This document shows positions 42,060 through 52,387 of a DNA stretch of 64,000 bases, piece after piece. The notes under the pieces are model-generated. The model had not been told where the DNA came from, made no database searches, and saw nothing but the letters and a program-made list of their open reading frames with translations. Numbering within the stretch: position 1 is the first letter of the stretch; each line of letters opens with the position of its first letter. The position numbers and the translations under genes were made by a program. The stretch is from Roseofilum halophilum BLCC-M91 (lineage in GTDB: Bacteria; Cyanobacteriota; Cyanobacteriia; Cyanobacteriales; Desertifilaceae), in contig NZ_JAQPOK010000036.1 in assembly GCF_030068445.1 (NCBI RefSeq), positions 42,734 to 106,733 of the forward strand. Reading direction: 5' to 3'.

Positions 42060-43223
42060 ATGCCTCTCAATCCGTCCTTAATTTGGTCTTTGCTACAAGT
42101 AAAACGCTCGGAATTTAAGGGATTAGAGTACCAAGTTTCCGAGAAACTTCGCCCCTATCGTCAAGCACTGTTACATCGTTATCGGGACGTAGCAGAGCGA
42201 TTAAAAACCATTGAATTAAGGGATGAAAACGACTCGATTTATGCAGAACCGCTTGAAAGCAGCGATCGCGGTTGGATCGTAAAATCCAATCTGGTTTGGC
42301 AAAATCGAGAACAGAGTTTACAATGGGTGCGCGATCGCCTCACCGGAATTCCCACCTTTGCCGTTGATGGCTCCCAAATCTATCCCACCAAAGACTTTTC
42401 CCTTCCCATTGCCCTGATTCAAATTGGCTGGTTTGAAAACTTCCATCGCCCAGATGGGGACTATGAAAAAGACATCGCCGTAGATTTAATTACCCCCAAT
42501 CAATTCGCCGCTTTAGGAAAAGGAGAATCCCTCGATCGCCTCGTCAACCGTCGCCGCTTAGAACTCGAAGTGCGCCGCATCATCGATTACATGCAAACCC
42601 ACAGCCATCAATCCTCCCGCCTCGTGTTTTATGATGGTTCCCTGATTGCCAGTTTTGCCGAAACCTTCGATCGCCCAACCTATCAGTCTTATCTCAACAC
42701 CTTGCGTCAACTGTTGAGCGCCAGTCAACAGCATCAAATTCCCCTCGTTGCCTATATTGACACCAGTGCATCCGAAGATCTAACGCAAATGCTGCAACGG
42801 GTATTAGGATTACCCCCCATTTCCGGAGTCAGCGATCCGCAACTGCTCAACCCCCTCATGGAATGGGGCGATCGCACCCTTCTGTGCCGCTCTCATCGTC
42901 CCGGTATCCTCAGCGACTACCAGGAACAAGCCAATCAAGTCACCTTTACTTACCTCAAAACCCATGCCGGATACCCCGTGCGCCTAGAATTGCCCCTTTG
43001 GATCTTTGAAGCCGGGTTACTCGAGCAAGTCATTGACTGGATACGCGCAGAAACCATTATCGGACACGGCTATCCCTATGCGATCGAAACCGCCGATCAA
43101 GTCACCGTCCTTCGCAGCGAAGACCGTAAACTATTTTACCGCCTTCTCCAAGATTGGGCAGAGCAAGAAGAAATCCCCTTTCGACTCTCCCGGAAAATGG
43201 TCAGCAAAGCCCATCGACGTTAA
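42060..43223 (+). CDS. NurA domain nuclease
   Basis: The 387-aa protein has the NurA motif TFAVDGSQIYPTKD (about 102-115), the first metal-binding acid of this 5'-3' nuclease family, and further family segments VFYDGSLIASF and LVAYIDTS. In archaea NurA partners the HerA helicase in end resection; the cyanobacterial role is less clear and no HerA is adjacent. The ATG at 42060 lies directly after an agcgcaaagcgct palindrome (42038-42050). Confidence 0.85.
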   Translation: MPLNPSLIWSLLQVKRSEFKGLEYQVSEKLRPYRQALLHRYRDVAERLKTIELRDENDSIYAEPLESSDRGWIVKSNLVWQNREQSLQWVRDRLTGIPTFAVDGSQIYPTKDFSLPIALIQIGWFENFHRPDGDYEKDIAVDLITPNQFAALGKGESLDRLVNRRRLELEVRRIIDYMQTHSHQSSRLVFYDGSLIASFAETFDRPTYQSYLNTLRQLLSASQQHQIPLVAYIDTSASEDLTQMLQRVLGLPPISGVSDPQLLNPLMEWGDRTLLCRSHRPGILSDYQEQANQVTFTYLKTHAGYPVRLELPLWIFEAGLLEQVIDWIRAETIIGHGYPYAIETADQVTVLRSEDRKLFYRLLQDWAEQEEIPFRLSRKMVSKAHRR

Positions 43224-43361
43224 TCATTAACTTATATCAGTAAATTAAAACAACCCGGTCTCAAACCCAGAATGGGTGAAGTACAGACTTGAGAGCATAA
43301 ATTGGCTGCTTGGCAAGATTCAGCTAAAATAAGCTAGTGTTTAGGGTGAGGACATGAACCC

Positions 43362-45557
43362 ATGGCAGTCATCAACGGTATGCCCGGCAATAACTTCATT
43401 GTCGGAACCCCAGCAAGCGACCAAATCTTTCTACTCGCTGGCAATGATACGGTATTTTCCCAACAAGGCGGCGACCTGATTTTCGGGAATTTCGGTAATG
43501 ACCTGTTATCCGGAAATGAAAACAATGACAGTATTTTCGGAGAACAGGGAAACGATATCCTGATTGGCAACCAGGATGAGGATTTGATGAATGGGAATCA
43601 GGGGAACGATACCCTCTATGGCGGTCAAGGCAACGACATCCTCTATGGCGGTCAAGATAGTGACCTCGTATTCGGCGACAGAGGCAATGATGTCCTCCAT
43701 GGCGATTTAGGCGCGGATGGGCTAATTGGTGGTGACGGTCAAGATATTTTTGTCATGGGTCGGCGCAACGTCTTTGGACAACCTCCCACCACAGGCGGCC
43801 CCTTAATCTCCGATGCCGATATTGCCGATGATTTTGTAGATGGCCAAGATTTACTCGGTTTAGAACCCGGTTTAGCCTTTGAACACCTATCCATTACCGC
43901 CGGAACCGGGCCATATACCGGCACAACCGTGATTCAAGACCTGGTAACCAGTAACTACTTAATGATCTTACCAGGGGTGAATCCCAATCAGATTACCGAA
44001 GCTGACTTTACCACCAACTTAAATCCCATCCCTGTACCGACTCCGCCACCAACCCCAACCCCAACCCCAACTCCAACCCCTATCCCCCCTCCCCAACCTT
44101 CAACGGTTTCCGTCGAAGCGACCACCAATATTGCCGTAGAAGGAGACCCAGCCACCAATGGAATTTTTACCCTCACCCGTACAGGAGGGTCTACAGAAGC
44201 AGCACTGACGGTTAACTATACGGTTCAGGGAACGGCAGAAAATGGGACGCGCTACCAACTACTCAACAACAGTGTAACCATTCCCGCCGGAGCAGCGACA
44301 GTGGAATTACCGGTTGTGCCGATTAATAACGATATTCCGGATGGGGTTCAAGATGTGAGCATTACCCTCTCCAATAGTGGGTTTTATATTGTGGGTACTC
44401 CCAATACCGCCCAGGTGAAGATTCTGGAAGATGATTGGGTGTATGTAGATGATAATTGGGCAACTCTGGCCGATGGTACAGCCGTTGACCCCGATGGAGA
44501 TGGGCCGCTGACCGAGGGAGATGGAATTATTGGCATTAATGCCTTTGCTCAGATTCAGGGCGGAATTAATCGCGTCTCTGTTACACCGACAGGGAGCTTG
44601 GTGCAAGTGCTACCGGGTATGTATATTCCCGGCCAGGTGATTAATATTAACAAACCGGTACAACTGTTGGGGCCGAATGCCAATCAGGGTTTGGGGGCTG
44701 CTCGTAACCCAGAAGCCACCATTGGCGGTGCAGGAGGGTTTGTGGAATTTGACCGCGCGGGTTCTCCTGCTGGGCCGATTATTATTAATGGATTCGAGTT
44801 TACCAGTGATGGAGTTGCTGAAACTCCGGTGATGAATTTGAGAGACCCCGGTAGTGAGGTGATTATCCGCAGTAATACGTTTACGAATCTGATCGAAGAT
44901 GGTATTTTCCGCACCTTGAATTCGCCGAATCCCCAAGGGTTTGGTACATTGACGGTTCAAGATAATCAGTTTGATGGTATTACGGGCAATGGAAAGCGGG
45001 CCATGTTTATCTATGAAGTGGATACGGTGAATATTGTCAATAATGCGGTGAATAATATTGGTAATCCTGGGGAAGATGCTCCAGGAATCTTGTTAGATAC
45101 GATTGGTTCGGCCAATATCAGTGGAAATCGTCTGAATACGGTGCGCCAGCAGGGAATTCAAGTGGCTGGTGTCAGAGCGGGTGGGGGTACGGTGACGATT
45201 GAGAATAACCAGTTGGAAAATATTAATACGAATAATGGGGCAACTGATGGGGCGATTCGTCTGCGAGAGTCTCCGTTTGGGGCAACGCTGAGTAATGCCG
45301 GTAGTATTGTGGTTCAAAATAACCAGGTGACGGGTAGTAATAATGGTTTGGCGATTCGTCCAGGTGCGAATTTGGGAACGGGAGGCTTTTTGACGGTGAC
45401 GAATAATGGGTTTGCGGTGAATGGGGGTACGTTCTCGATTCTCCATAATGGTACGGGGACATTGAATGCTGGGGGTAATTTCAGTGACACGATTGGCGGG
45501 ACGGCTCTGACAGCAGCAAATGTGGGTGGAACAAGCGCGGGTAGTGTGGTGCTTTAG
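43362..45557 (+). CDS. RTX, Calx-beta and beta-helix surface/secreted protein
   Basis: The 731-aa acidic protein has glycine-rich RTX calcium-binding nonapeptides (about 8-130; NDTLYGGQGNDILYGG type), a proline-threonine linker (about 222-248), and a Calx-beta domain (about 248-357; VSVEATTNIAVEGDPATNG). A C-terminal right-handed parallel beta-helix rich in N and G completes it (about 385-725; NTFTNLIEDG, NNAVNNIGNPG). There is no signal peptide, as expected for type I secretion cargo. The exporter operon at 13429-18889 is a candidate but is distant. Confidence 0.87.
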   Translation: MAVINGMPGNNFIVGTPASDQIFLLAGNDTVFSQQGGDLIFGNFGNDLLSGNENNDSIFGEQGNDILIGNQDEDLMNGNQGNDTLYGGQGNDILYGGQDSDLVFGDRGNDVLHGDLGADGLIGGDGQDIFVMGRRNVFGQPPTTGGPLISDADIADDFVDGQDLLGLEPGLAFEHLSITAGTGPYTGTTVIQDLVTSNYLMILPGVNPNQITEADFTTNLNPIPVPTPPPTPTPTPTPTPIPPPQPSTVSVEATTNIAVEGDPATNGIFTLTRTGGSTEAALTVNYTVQGTAENGTRYQLLNNSVTIPAGAATVELPVVPINNDIPDGVQDVSITLSNSGFYIVGTPNTAQVKILEDDWVYVDDNWATLADGTAVDPDGDGPLTEGDGIIGINAFAQIQGGINRVSVTPTGSLVQVLPGMYIPGQVININKPVQLLGPNANQGLGAARNPEATIGGAGGFVEFDRAGSPAGPIIINGFEFTSDGVAETPVMNLRDPGSEVIIRSNTFTNLIEDGIFRTLNSPNPQGFGTLTVQDNQFDGITGNGKRAMFIYEVDTVNIVNNAVNNIGNPGEDAPGILLDTIGSANISGNRLNTVRQQGIQVAGVRAGGGTVTIENNQLENINTNNGATDGAIRLRESPFGATLSNAGSIVVQNNQVTGSNNGLAIRPGANLGTGGFLTVTNNGFAVNGGTFSILHNGTGTLNAGGNFSDTIGGTALTAANVGGTSAGSVVL

Positions 45558-45561
45558 GGTT

Positions 45562-45604
45562 GCCCTCTCCCTATATCCCTCTCCCACTCTGAGAGGGACA
45601 CGGT
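45562..45604. repeat. Single ctctccc hairpin repeat
   Basis: ccctctccc...ctctgagaggg, the same family as the core hairpins of the MITEs, without their ends; it follows the RTX gene stop. Confidence 0.6.
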
Positions 45605-45619
45605 TTAATCGGACTTGAT

Positions 45620-46096
45620 ATGCAGGTGAAATCTGAACATCTAGAGATGATTCGCGCTCATGCCCAGGAGTGCTATCCCCAGGAGTGCTGCGGGGTGCTG
45701 TTGGGTAGGGTTGAGGGGGATGAGGTGTTTTTGGTGGAGGTGGTGCGGACGGAGAATGGTTGGAATGAGGAGATGGTAGAGCGGTTGGAGGAGATGGGGA
45801 TGGGGGGGAAGACGAAGATGGAGCGGTACGCGATCGCCCCCCAAACTCTATTAAAGTTACAAAAAGAGGCCCGTTCTCGTAATCTCCAGATGGTGGGATT
45901 CTATCATTCCCATCCCGATCATCCGGCTATCCCGTCTGAGTGCGATCGCCTGCTCGCTTGGCCAGATTACAACTATATTATCGTCTCCGCGATCCAAGGA
46001 CGCGCCACCGTTATCAACAACTGGGTTTTAGACACAGATCGGCAATTTCAACCTGGACAACTCGAAAACATTCTTAACACAGACCCTCACGGGTGA
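45620..46096 (+). CDS. JAMM/M67 (Mec-like) metallopeptidase
   Basis: The 158-aa zinc protease has the JAMM signature HSHPDHPAIPSECD (about 93-106) and an upstream glutamate in the N-terminal half. Mec-type members cleave amino acids from sulfur-carrier proteins in the CysO pathway. MoeB lies 64 bp downstream, and a MoaD-like carrier is 3.7 kb upstream, which supports a role in sulfur-carrier processing. Confidence 0.88.
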   Translation: MQVKSEHLEMIRAHAQECYPQECCGVLLGRVEGDEVFLVEVVRTENGWNEEMVERLEEMGMGGKTKMERYAIAPQTLLKLQKEARSRNLQMVGFYHSHPDHPAIPSECDRLLAWPDYNYIIVSAIQGRATVINNWVLDTDRQFQPGQLENILNTDPHG

Positions 46097-46159
46097 AAGA
46101 CAGCGCTACAATAAAAGACTCCATAAGGGAAATTCTTGCAACTTGTCCCCTAAACTTCT

Positions 46160-47332
46160 ATGCTCAATCCTAATCTGGACGATATTCAACTCATCCCAGA
46201 AGAGTACGAACGCTACTCTCGCCATCTAATTTTGCCAGAAATTGGACTGGAAGGGCAAAAACGCCTCAAAGCGGCCAGTGTTCTCTGTATCGGTACAGGG
46301 GGACTCGGTTCACCCCTACTGCTCTACCTCGCAGCCGCCGGGGTCGGACGCATTGGTATCGTTGACTTTGATATCGTCGATCATTCCAACCTTCAACGTC
46401 AAGTTATTCACGGCACATCCTGGGTGGGGAAACCCAAAATTGAATCCGCCAAAAATCGGATTCATGAAATCAACCCCTATTGCCAAGTCGATCTCTACGA
46501 AACGCGCCTGAGTTCGGAAAATGCTCTAGGGATCGTGGAACCCTATGACCTGGTAGTGGATGGAACTGACAACTTCCCTACCCGCTATCTGGTCAATGAT
46601 GCCTGTGTATTACTCAATAAACCCAACGTTTACGGGTCGATTTTCCGCTTTGAAGGACAAGCCACTGTTTTCAACTACGAAGGGGGGCCCAACTATCGCG
46701 ATCTTTATCCCGAACCCCCACCGCCGGGAATGGTTCCTTCCTGTGCAGAAGGGGGCGTTTTAGGTATTTTACCGGGAATTATTGGGGTCATTCAAGCCAC
46801 GGAAGCGGTGAAAATTATCCTCGGCTCCCAAACCACATTAAGCGGTCGTTTGCTGCTCTATAATGCCCTGGATATGAAATTCCGGGAACTGAAATTAAGA
46901 CCGAATCCAGAGCGCCCAGTCATTGAAAAACTGATCGATTATGAGCAATTTTGTGGCATTCCTCAAGCTAGGGAACTCGAAGCCCAACAGCAATCAGCAA
47001 TTCCAGAAATGACGGTTACCGAATTGAAAGCCCTGCTCGATAGTGGTGCTGAGGATGTGCTGTTAATTGATGTCAGAAATCCCCATGAATACGACATTGC
47101 CCAAATCCGGGGTGCAGTGTTGATTCCCTTACCGGATATTGAACAAGGGAAAGGGGTTGAGAAAGTGAAGGAATTGTACAATGGCCATAAATTATTGGCC
47201 CTGTGTAAGGTGGGAGTGCGATCGGCTAAAGCCTTAAGTATTCTCAAGGAATCGGGAATTGAAGGGATTAATATCAAAGGTGGCATTACGGCCTGGAGTG
47301 AAGAAGTCGATCCGAGTGTACCGAAATATTAA
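46160..47332 (+). CDS. moeB: MoeB/E1-like adenylyltransferase with rhodanese domain
   Basis: The 390-aa protein has an E1-like ATP-binding domain (about 15-250; GTGGLGSPLLLYLAAAGVGR, VDGTDNFPTRYLVNDAC) and a C-terminal rhodanese domain (about 285-388; LLIDVRNPHEYD, active-site loop CKVGVRSAKA). It activates the C-terminal glycine of MoaD/ThiS-like carriers and loads sulfur on them. It follows the JAMM gene in the same direction. A bidirectional terminator at 47369-47393 ends the unit. Confidence 0.93.
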   Translation: MLNPNLDDIQLIPEEYERYSRHLILPEIGLEGQKRLKAASVLCIGTGGLGSPLLLYLAAAGVGRIGIVDFDIVDHSNLQRQVIHGTSWVGKPKIESAKNRIHEINPYCQVDLYETRLSSENALGIVEPYDLVVDGTDNFPTRYLVNDACVLLNKPNVYGSIFRFEGQATVFNYEGGPNYRDLYPEPPPPGMVPSCAEGGVLGILPGIIGVIQATEAVKIILGSQTTLSGRLLLYNALDMKFRELKLRPNPERPVIEKLIDYEQFCGIPQARELEAQQQSAIPEMTVTELKALLDSGAEDVLLIDVRNPHEYDIAQIRGAVLIPLPDIEQGKGVEKVKELYNGHKLLALCKVGVRSAKALSILKESGIEGINIKGGITAWSEEVDPSVPKY

Positions 47333-47368
47333 TCTCCCTCTGGATTAATTTCCCGATCGCCAAAAGAA

Positions 47369-47393
47369 AGACGGTTGAGTAACTCAACCGTCT
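47369..47393. terminator. Bidirectional terminator between moeB and clpC
   Basis: Perfect 12-bp inverted arms agacggttgagt / actcaaccgtct around one central base. A T-rich stretch follows on the minus strand, suiting the clpC transcript. Confidence 0.75.
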
Positions 47394-47446
47394 CAAAATT
47401 AATTGTGCAGCAAAGTGCTGTAACTTTTATCCAAGCTTCATGTAGC

Positions 47447-49915
47447 TTAATCTGTTGCCTTGGTTAACACGGGAGTCTGTTGATCCTGGGAAGTAATACT
47501 CACTTGTCCGGACTCATCCACATCAACAGTAGCGGTAGACCCTTGACCCACTCGACCAGAGAGCAGTTCCTCGGCTAAGGTGTCTTCCAATAGGCGCATA
47601 ATGGCTCGACGCAGGGGACGCGCACCGTAGGCGGGATTATACCCTTCTTCAATTAACCGGTCTTTGAATTTATCGGTCACTTGCAGGGTAATCTCTTTCT
47701 CCGTTAAGCGCTTGAAGACATCCTTGAGCAAGATTTCGGCAATTTCTTTGACTTCTTCCTTGTTCAACTGACGGAAGACGATGATTTCATCTAACCGGTT
47801 GAGGAACTCTGGGCGGAAGTAGGCTTTGAGTTCTTCGTTGACTAAGGAACGGATGCGGTTATATTGGGCATCTTCGGCGTTGTCGTCGAACTCGAACCCA
47901 AGTCCACCGCCACCTTTTTCGATCACTTTAGACCCGATATTACTGGTCATGATCAAGAGGGTGTTTTTGAAGTCTACCGTGCGTCCTTTGGCATCGGTTA
48001 AGCGACCATCTTCCAGGATTTGCAGAAGCATGTTGAAGATGTCGGGGTGGGCTTTTTCGATCTCATCGAAGAGAACGACGGTATAGGGACGACGGCGGAC
48101 GGCTTCCGTGAGTTGCCCCCCTTCGTTGTATCCTACATATCCGGGAGGAGACCCGATCAGTTTGCTGACGGTGTGCCGTTCCATGTATTCGGACATATCC
48201 AGGCGGATCATGGCTTCTTCGGAACCGAAGAAGTAGGAAGCCAGAGCTTTGGTTAACTCGGTTTTTCCCACCCCGGTGGGCCCGGAGAAGATGAAGCTGG
48301 CGATGGGTCGGTTGGGGTTTTTCAGACCAACACGGGCCCGTCGGATGGCGCGGGAGACAGCTTTGACAGCATCTTCTTGACCGATAATCCGAGTATGGAG
48401 GGTGTCTTCCATGTGTAGGAGTTTTTCGGATTCGGTTTCGGTGAGTTTGTTGACGGGAACTCCTGTCCAGGAGGCGACGATATGGGCGATATCTTCCTCG
48501 GTTACAACGGGATCGTCGTTGACGGAGCCTTCGTCTTTGCCTTTGTTGGCAATGGTGCGAATTTGGGATTTGAGTTCCATTTCCCGATCGCGCAATTCTC
48601 CAGCTCGGTCAAAGTCTTGGGAGCGTACCGCATCGTCTTTTTGCTTGAGAACGCCGCGCAATTCGCGATCGAGTTCTTTGGCTGCGGGGGGCAGTTGGGA
48701 GTTGATTAAGCGTACCCGCGAACCCGCTTCGTCAATCAAGTCAATGGCTTTATCGGGCAGGTAGCGGTCTGAAATATAGCGATCGCTTAATTTAGCGGCT
48801 GCATTCAAAGATTCATCAGAAATTTTCAACTTGTGATGTTGTTCGTACCGCTCGCGCAATCCATGTAAGATCTCGATCGTTTCTTCCACGGAAGGCTCAC
48901 CTACCATCACGGGTTGAAAACGGCGCTCTAGGGCAGCATCCCGCTCAATATGTTTGCGATATTCATCTAAGGTGGTGGCTCCAATACACTGAAGCTCACC
49001 ACGAGCGAGGGCAGGTTTGAGGATATTGGCAGCATCGATCGCCCCTTCAGCCGCTCCTGCACCGATCAGAGTATGAACCTCATCAATCACCAGGATCACA
49101 TTCGCTGCTGAACGAATTTCATCCATGATTTTCTTCAGCCGCTCTTCAAACTCTCCTCGGTACTTAGTTCCGGCAACCAGAAGACCAATATCGAGGGTAA
49201 CAACGCGCTTCTCTTCCAGGATATCCGGCACATCCCCATGGGAAATGCGTTGAGCCAACCCTTCGGCGATCGCCGTTTTACCCACACCCGGTTCACCGAT
49301 CAGTACCGGGTTATTTTTTGTCCGCCGACCCAAAATTTGGATCACCCGTTCAATTTCCATTTGCCGACCGACCACGGGATCGAGTTTTCCTTCACCGGCC
49401 AACTGGGTTAAATTCGACCCAAATTCATCTAAAGTCGGGGTCTTATTCGACGAGCGTCCACCGACGGCCGAAACCTCAGCCGTTTCACCGAGCATCCGGA
49501 TCACCTGAGTGCGAACCTTAGACAGATCCACGCCCAAATTCTCTAACACGCGGGCGGCAACTCCTTCTCCTTCGCGGATCAAACCCAAAAGGAGATGCTC
49601 CGTACCAATATAGTTGTGTCCCAATTGGCGAGCCTCTTCTAGGGATAACTCTAGAACCCGTTTGGCTCTCGGTGTAAACGGAATCTCTACGGCGACAAAT
49701 CCCGAACCCCGACCGATGATCTTTTCGACCTCAATCCGAGCATCTTTAAGATTAACCCCCATTGATTTCAGAACTTTCGCGGCTACTCCCGTCCCCTCCC
49801 CAATCAGACCGAGAAGGATCTGTTCTGTACCCACGAAGTTGTGACCCAGGCGGCGGGCTTCCTCCTGAGCTAACATGATCACCTTAATGGCTTTTTCTGT
49901 GAAGCGTTCAAACAT
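47447..49915 (-). CDS. clpC: ATP-dependent Clp protease ATPase subunit ClpC
   Basis: The 822-aa HSP100 chaperone unfolds proteins for the Clp protease. It has two N-terminal Clp repeats (about 1-150), NBD1 with GEPGVGKTA and [13 protein letters not shown], and a central UVR-like region (about 425-460). NBD2 follows with [10 protein letters not shown] and [15 protein letters not shown], then the ClpP-loop region LGFEFDD. The start and the length fit ClpC. It is apparently monocistronic and ends at the shared terminator. Confidence 0.97.
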   Translation of the reverse strand: MFERFTEKAIKVIMLAQEEARRLGHNFVGTEQILLGLIGEGTGVAAKVLKSMGVNLKDARIEVEKIIGRGSGFVAVEIPFTPRAKRVLELSLEEARQLGHNYIGTEHLLLGLIREGEGVAARVLENLGVDLSKVRTQVIRMLGETAEVSAVGGRSSNKTPTLDEFGSNLTQLAGEGKLDPVVGRQMEIERVIQILGRRTKNNPVLIGEPGVGKTAIAEGLAQRISHGDVPDILEEKRVVTLDIGLLVAGTKYRGEFEERLKKIMDEIRSAANVILVIDEVHTLIGAGAAEGAIDAANILKPALARGELQCIGATTLDEYRKHIERDAALERRFQPVMVGEPSVEETIEILHGLRERYEQHHKLKISDESLNAAAKLSDRYISDRYLPDKAIDLIDEAGSRVRLINSQLPPAAKELDRELRGVLKQKDDAVRSQDFDRAGELRDREMELKSQIRTIANKGKDEGSVNDDPVVTEEDIAHIVASWTGVPVNKLTETESEKLLHMEDTLHTRIIGQEDAVKAVSRAIRRARVGLKNPNRPIASFIFSGPTGVGKTELTKALASYFFGSEEAMIRLDMSEYMERHTVSKLIGSPPGYVGYNEGGQLTEAVRRRPYTVVLFDEIEKAHPDIFNMLLQILEDGRLTDAKGRTVDFKNTLLIMTSNIGSKVIEKGGGGLGFEFDDNAEDAQYNRIRSLVNEELKAYFRPEFLNRLDEIIVFRQLNKEEVKEIAEILLKDVFKRLTEKEITLQVTDKFKDRLIEEGYNPAYGARPLRRAIMRLLEDTLAEELLSGRVGQGSTATVDVDESGQVSITSQDQQTPVLTKATD

Positions 49916-50123
49916 GGCGTTTTCCCATCACCTGCTGCTTTCTGGTAAGCTGATTCTAGCATAGGAAAATCGTTAGGTTATTGTGCGGTCGGTAACAGAA
50001 TTTAGGCCGGTTTTCCGCCCTTCTCTGGAAAATGGGGGAGTGGGGGAATGGGGGAATGGGGAGATTACTGATTACCTAATGAGTAATCAGTAAGGCATTT
50101 TTCTCTATTTTGAGAGTCAATCC

Positions 50124-50942
50124 TCAATCACTGGGGTTAACTGTATTCGGGTCGATCCCCATGGCTTGCAAGCGATCCTGTAGTTCGCGTAACCTAGCCT
50201 CAGCAGCATTAGCGCGATCGCGTTCCTGTTCGGCTCGTTCCCGCTCCTGTTCAGCTCGTTCCCGCTCCTGTTCGGCTCGTTCCCGCTCTTGTTTAGCTAA
50301 CTCTTGAGAGAGCAGAATCAAGTTACCCTGGGCATCAAAAAATCGTAACCAAGGCGCATTTTCCTTCGTCAAGGTTCCATCCCAAACGCCTAACCATAAC
50401 TCCAAACTCTGACACCATAACCATCCCCGTTCATCGGGCACAATTTCCTGATAGCGGCCATTACTGTCTAAATGCCATCCTTGCAAAGACTGGCGATCGA
50501 AGGGATTATAAACAAAATAATCTCGTGTTCTAAAGGTTTGCTCATAGATGTCTTTTTTCGGGCCGATATCCTCATGAGCGGTTGAGGGAGACATCAGTTC
50601 AACAATGACATCTGGATAACGTCCTTCCTCTTCCCAAACCACCCAACCTTGTCGCTCTTTGATGCCATCTACATTCAAGGCTACAAAAAAATCTGGCCCT
50701 CTAAAATCCTGATTTCGGGCTTGCCGACTACTGTAGTAGACAAACATATTCCCACTCGTATAATAGTCATCGCGTCCTTCATAAGCTTGGTGGATGGCTT
50801 CAATCAGGACATTCATGGCGATGCGATGGCGATTGCTTTCCAATGTCTCTCCGTCATCAAAAATTAAGTCAGTCGGGGGTAAGGGAGGAGTCCATTCCTG
50901 CTCAGTTTGTGTTTCCAAAGTTGGGGTCAGTTCAACAGACAT
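50124..50942 (-). CDS. Uma2 family putative endonuclease with coiled-coil tail
   Basis: The 272-aa protein has a Uma2/DUF820 core (about 15-180; RNQDFRGPDFFVALNVDG, YPDVIVELMSPSTAHED). A highly charged C-terminal coiled coil with EQERERA heptads (about 215-265) follows, encoded by 21-bp tandem repeats at about 50215-50300. The ATG at 50942 is selected; an upstream start would add an arginine-rich piece. It is not adjacent to the other Uma2 gene at 3145. Role unknown. Confidence 0.85.
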   Translation of the reverse strand: MSVELTPTLETQTEQEWTPPLPPTDLIFDDGETLESNRHRIAMNVLIEAIHQAYEGRDDYYTSGNMFVYYSSRQARNQDFRGPDFFVALNVDGIKERQGWVVWEEEGRYPDVIVELMSPSTAHEDIGPKKDIYEQTFRTRDYFVYNPFDRQSLQGWHLDSNGRYQEIVPDERGWLWCQSLELWLGVWDGTLTKENAPWLRFFDAQGNLILLSQELAKQERERAEQERERAEQERERAEQERDRANAAEARLRELQDRLQAMGIDPNTVNPSD

Positions 50943-51084
50943 GGCTAACCTCTGCGATCGGGGACGATTGCATTCCATTATACTCGTATCCTTTGGACAC
51001 GCTTCAATCCATGGATGCGGACAAAACTTTCGGAAAATTCGGAAAATACAGTATTGTTCTCTTAGCCCATTACCGCGTGAAGCG

Positions 51085-51242
51085 CTATATAGCTAGTCTA
51101 AATGAGTTGTGCAACGGGAAATGCCCTCTCCCTCAATCCCTCTCCCACTCCGAGAGGGACTTTTTCCCCCTTCTCCCATGGGAGAAGGGGGTAGGGGGAT
51201 GAGGGGAAGCCATTACACAACTCATTTAGGTTTGCTATATAG
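51085..51242. mobile_element. MITE copy 2 (about 158 bp), overlapping the cofH stop codon
   Basis: The left end ctatatagctag..ctaaatgagttgt is inverted at the right end (acaactcatttag..ctatatag), about 26 bp with three mismatches. Two internal hairpins match copy 1 at 13237-13390. An accgcgtgaagcgct palindrome abuts the left end. The last codons and stop of cofH lie in the right end. Confidence 0.88.
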
Positions 51243-52361
51243 GGTATCCCGTTGTTGTGGATCGCGTCCTAGGGAGCGAATTGCGCCTTGGAGGGTTTCT
51301 ACTTCCATGCAAGTGCCGCCTTGGGCCCCGGCCATGGTAGTAATGTGTTCTTCCATGAGGGTTCCACCGATGTCATTGCATCCCCAATTGAGGGCTTGGG
51401 TTGCTCCGGCTAATCCTAATTTTACCCAACTGGGTTGATGATTAATAATCCAATTGCCCAGAAAAATACGGGCGACGGCAGTGAGTAATAAGGCATCGGA
51501 TAATATGGGTTGATCGCGTCCGACTCGATGACGAATAACGGGGGGTGCGTCCTGGCCGACGAAGGGAAGTAAGATAAATTCGGTAATGGCTGATGGATAG
51601 GATTCTAAGGAGGTTTGCTGTAAGGTTCGTAGGTGATTTAAGTGGCTGATTTGCTGTTGAGGGGTTTCAATATGCCCGGATAAGAGGGTGCTGGTGGTGG
51701 GCATTCCTAGACGGTGGGCGGTACTGATAATTTCTAGCCAGGTTTGGGTGTTAATTTTTTCGGGACAAATGATGGCTCTGATGCGATCGTCGAGAACTTC
51801 GGCGGCGGTTCCTGGCATCGATCCAACACCGGCTTCTTGTAAGCTAGAGATGACGGTTTCATAACTGATTCGATCTTGTCTGGCAATAAATTGGATTTCT
51901 TGGGGCGAGAAGGCATGGAGATGGATCTGAGGATAATTGCTTTTGATTTCTTGTACGAGTTTGATGTAGTAGTTTAAGGTTTTGCCGTCTATTTTGGCTT
52001 CTGGATTTAATCCCCCTTGCATACAGATTTCGGTGGCTCCTTGCTGGAGGGCTTCACGGGTTTTTTGAAGAATGGTTTGAGTGTCTAACCAGTAAGATTG
52101 GGGCGTATTGGCATCTCGACGAAAGGCACAAAAACTGCAATGTTGTTCGCAGATATTGGTAAAGTTAATGTTACGATTAATGACATAGGTTACGGTGTCT
52201 CCGACTTGTTGTTGTCGCAGGCGATCGCTGGTTTCTCGAATGGCTGCAATTGCTCCTCGATCGGTTTGTTGCAACAATAACACGGCTTCATCGGTGGAGA
52301 GGTCTTGACCGGATGAAGCCCGGTCTAACATCCTGTCTATTGGCTCGATCTGTATATACAT
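51222..52361 (-). CDS. cofH: CofH subunit of the F0 (deazaflavin) synthase
   Basis: The 379-aa radical SAM enzyme makes the 8-hydroxy-5-deazaflavin F0 together with CofG; in cyanobacteria F0 serves as a photolyase antenna. The cluster motif [10 protein letters not shown] (C-x3-C-x2-C) is near residue 70, followed by [10 protein letters not shown] and LHAFSPQEI. The last residues YSKPK and the TGA stop come from the end of a MITE, so the natural C-terminus is replaced. CofG is not in the window. Confidence 0.93.
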   Translation of the reverse strand: MYIQIEPIDRMLDRASSGQDLSTDEAVLLLQQTDRGAIAAIRETSDRLRQQQVGDTVTYVINRNINFTNICEQHCSFCAFRRDANTPQSYWLDTQTILQKTREALQQGATEICMQGGLNPEAKIDGKTLNYYIKLVQEIKSNYPQIHLHAFSPQEIQFIARQDRISYETVISSLQEAGVGSMPGTAAEVLDDRIRAIICPEKINTQTWLEIISTAHRLGMPTTSTLLSGHIETPQQQISHLNHLRTLQQTSLESYPSAITEFILLPFVGQDAPPVIRHRVGRDQPILSDALLLTAVARIFLGNWIINHQPSWVKLGLAGATQALNWGCNDIGGTLMEEHITTMAGAQGGTCMEVETLQGAIRSLGRDPQQRDTLYSKPK

Positions 52362-52387
52362 AATATTGGCTCCAGAATCAGTTTTTT

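Noticed and set aside
44001..44180. Glycine/valine-rich minus-strand frame under the RTX linker
   Set aside because: It is the mirror of the PTPTP-coding linker and has no independent support.
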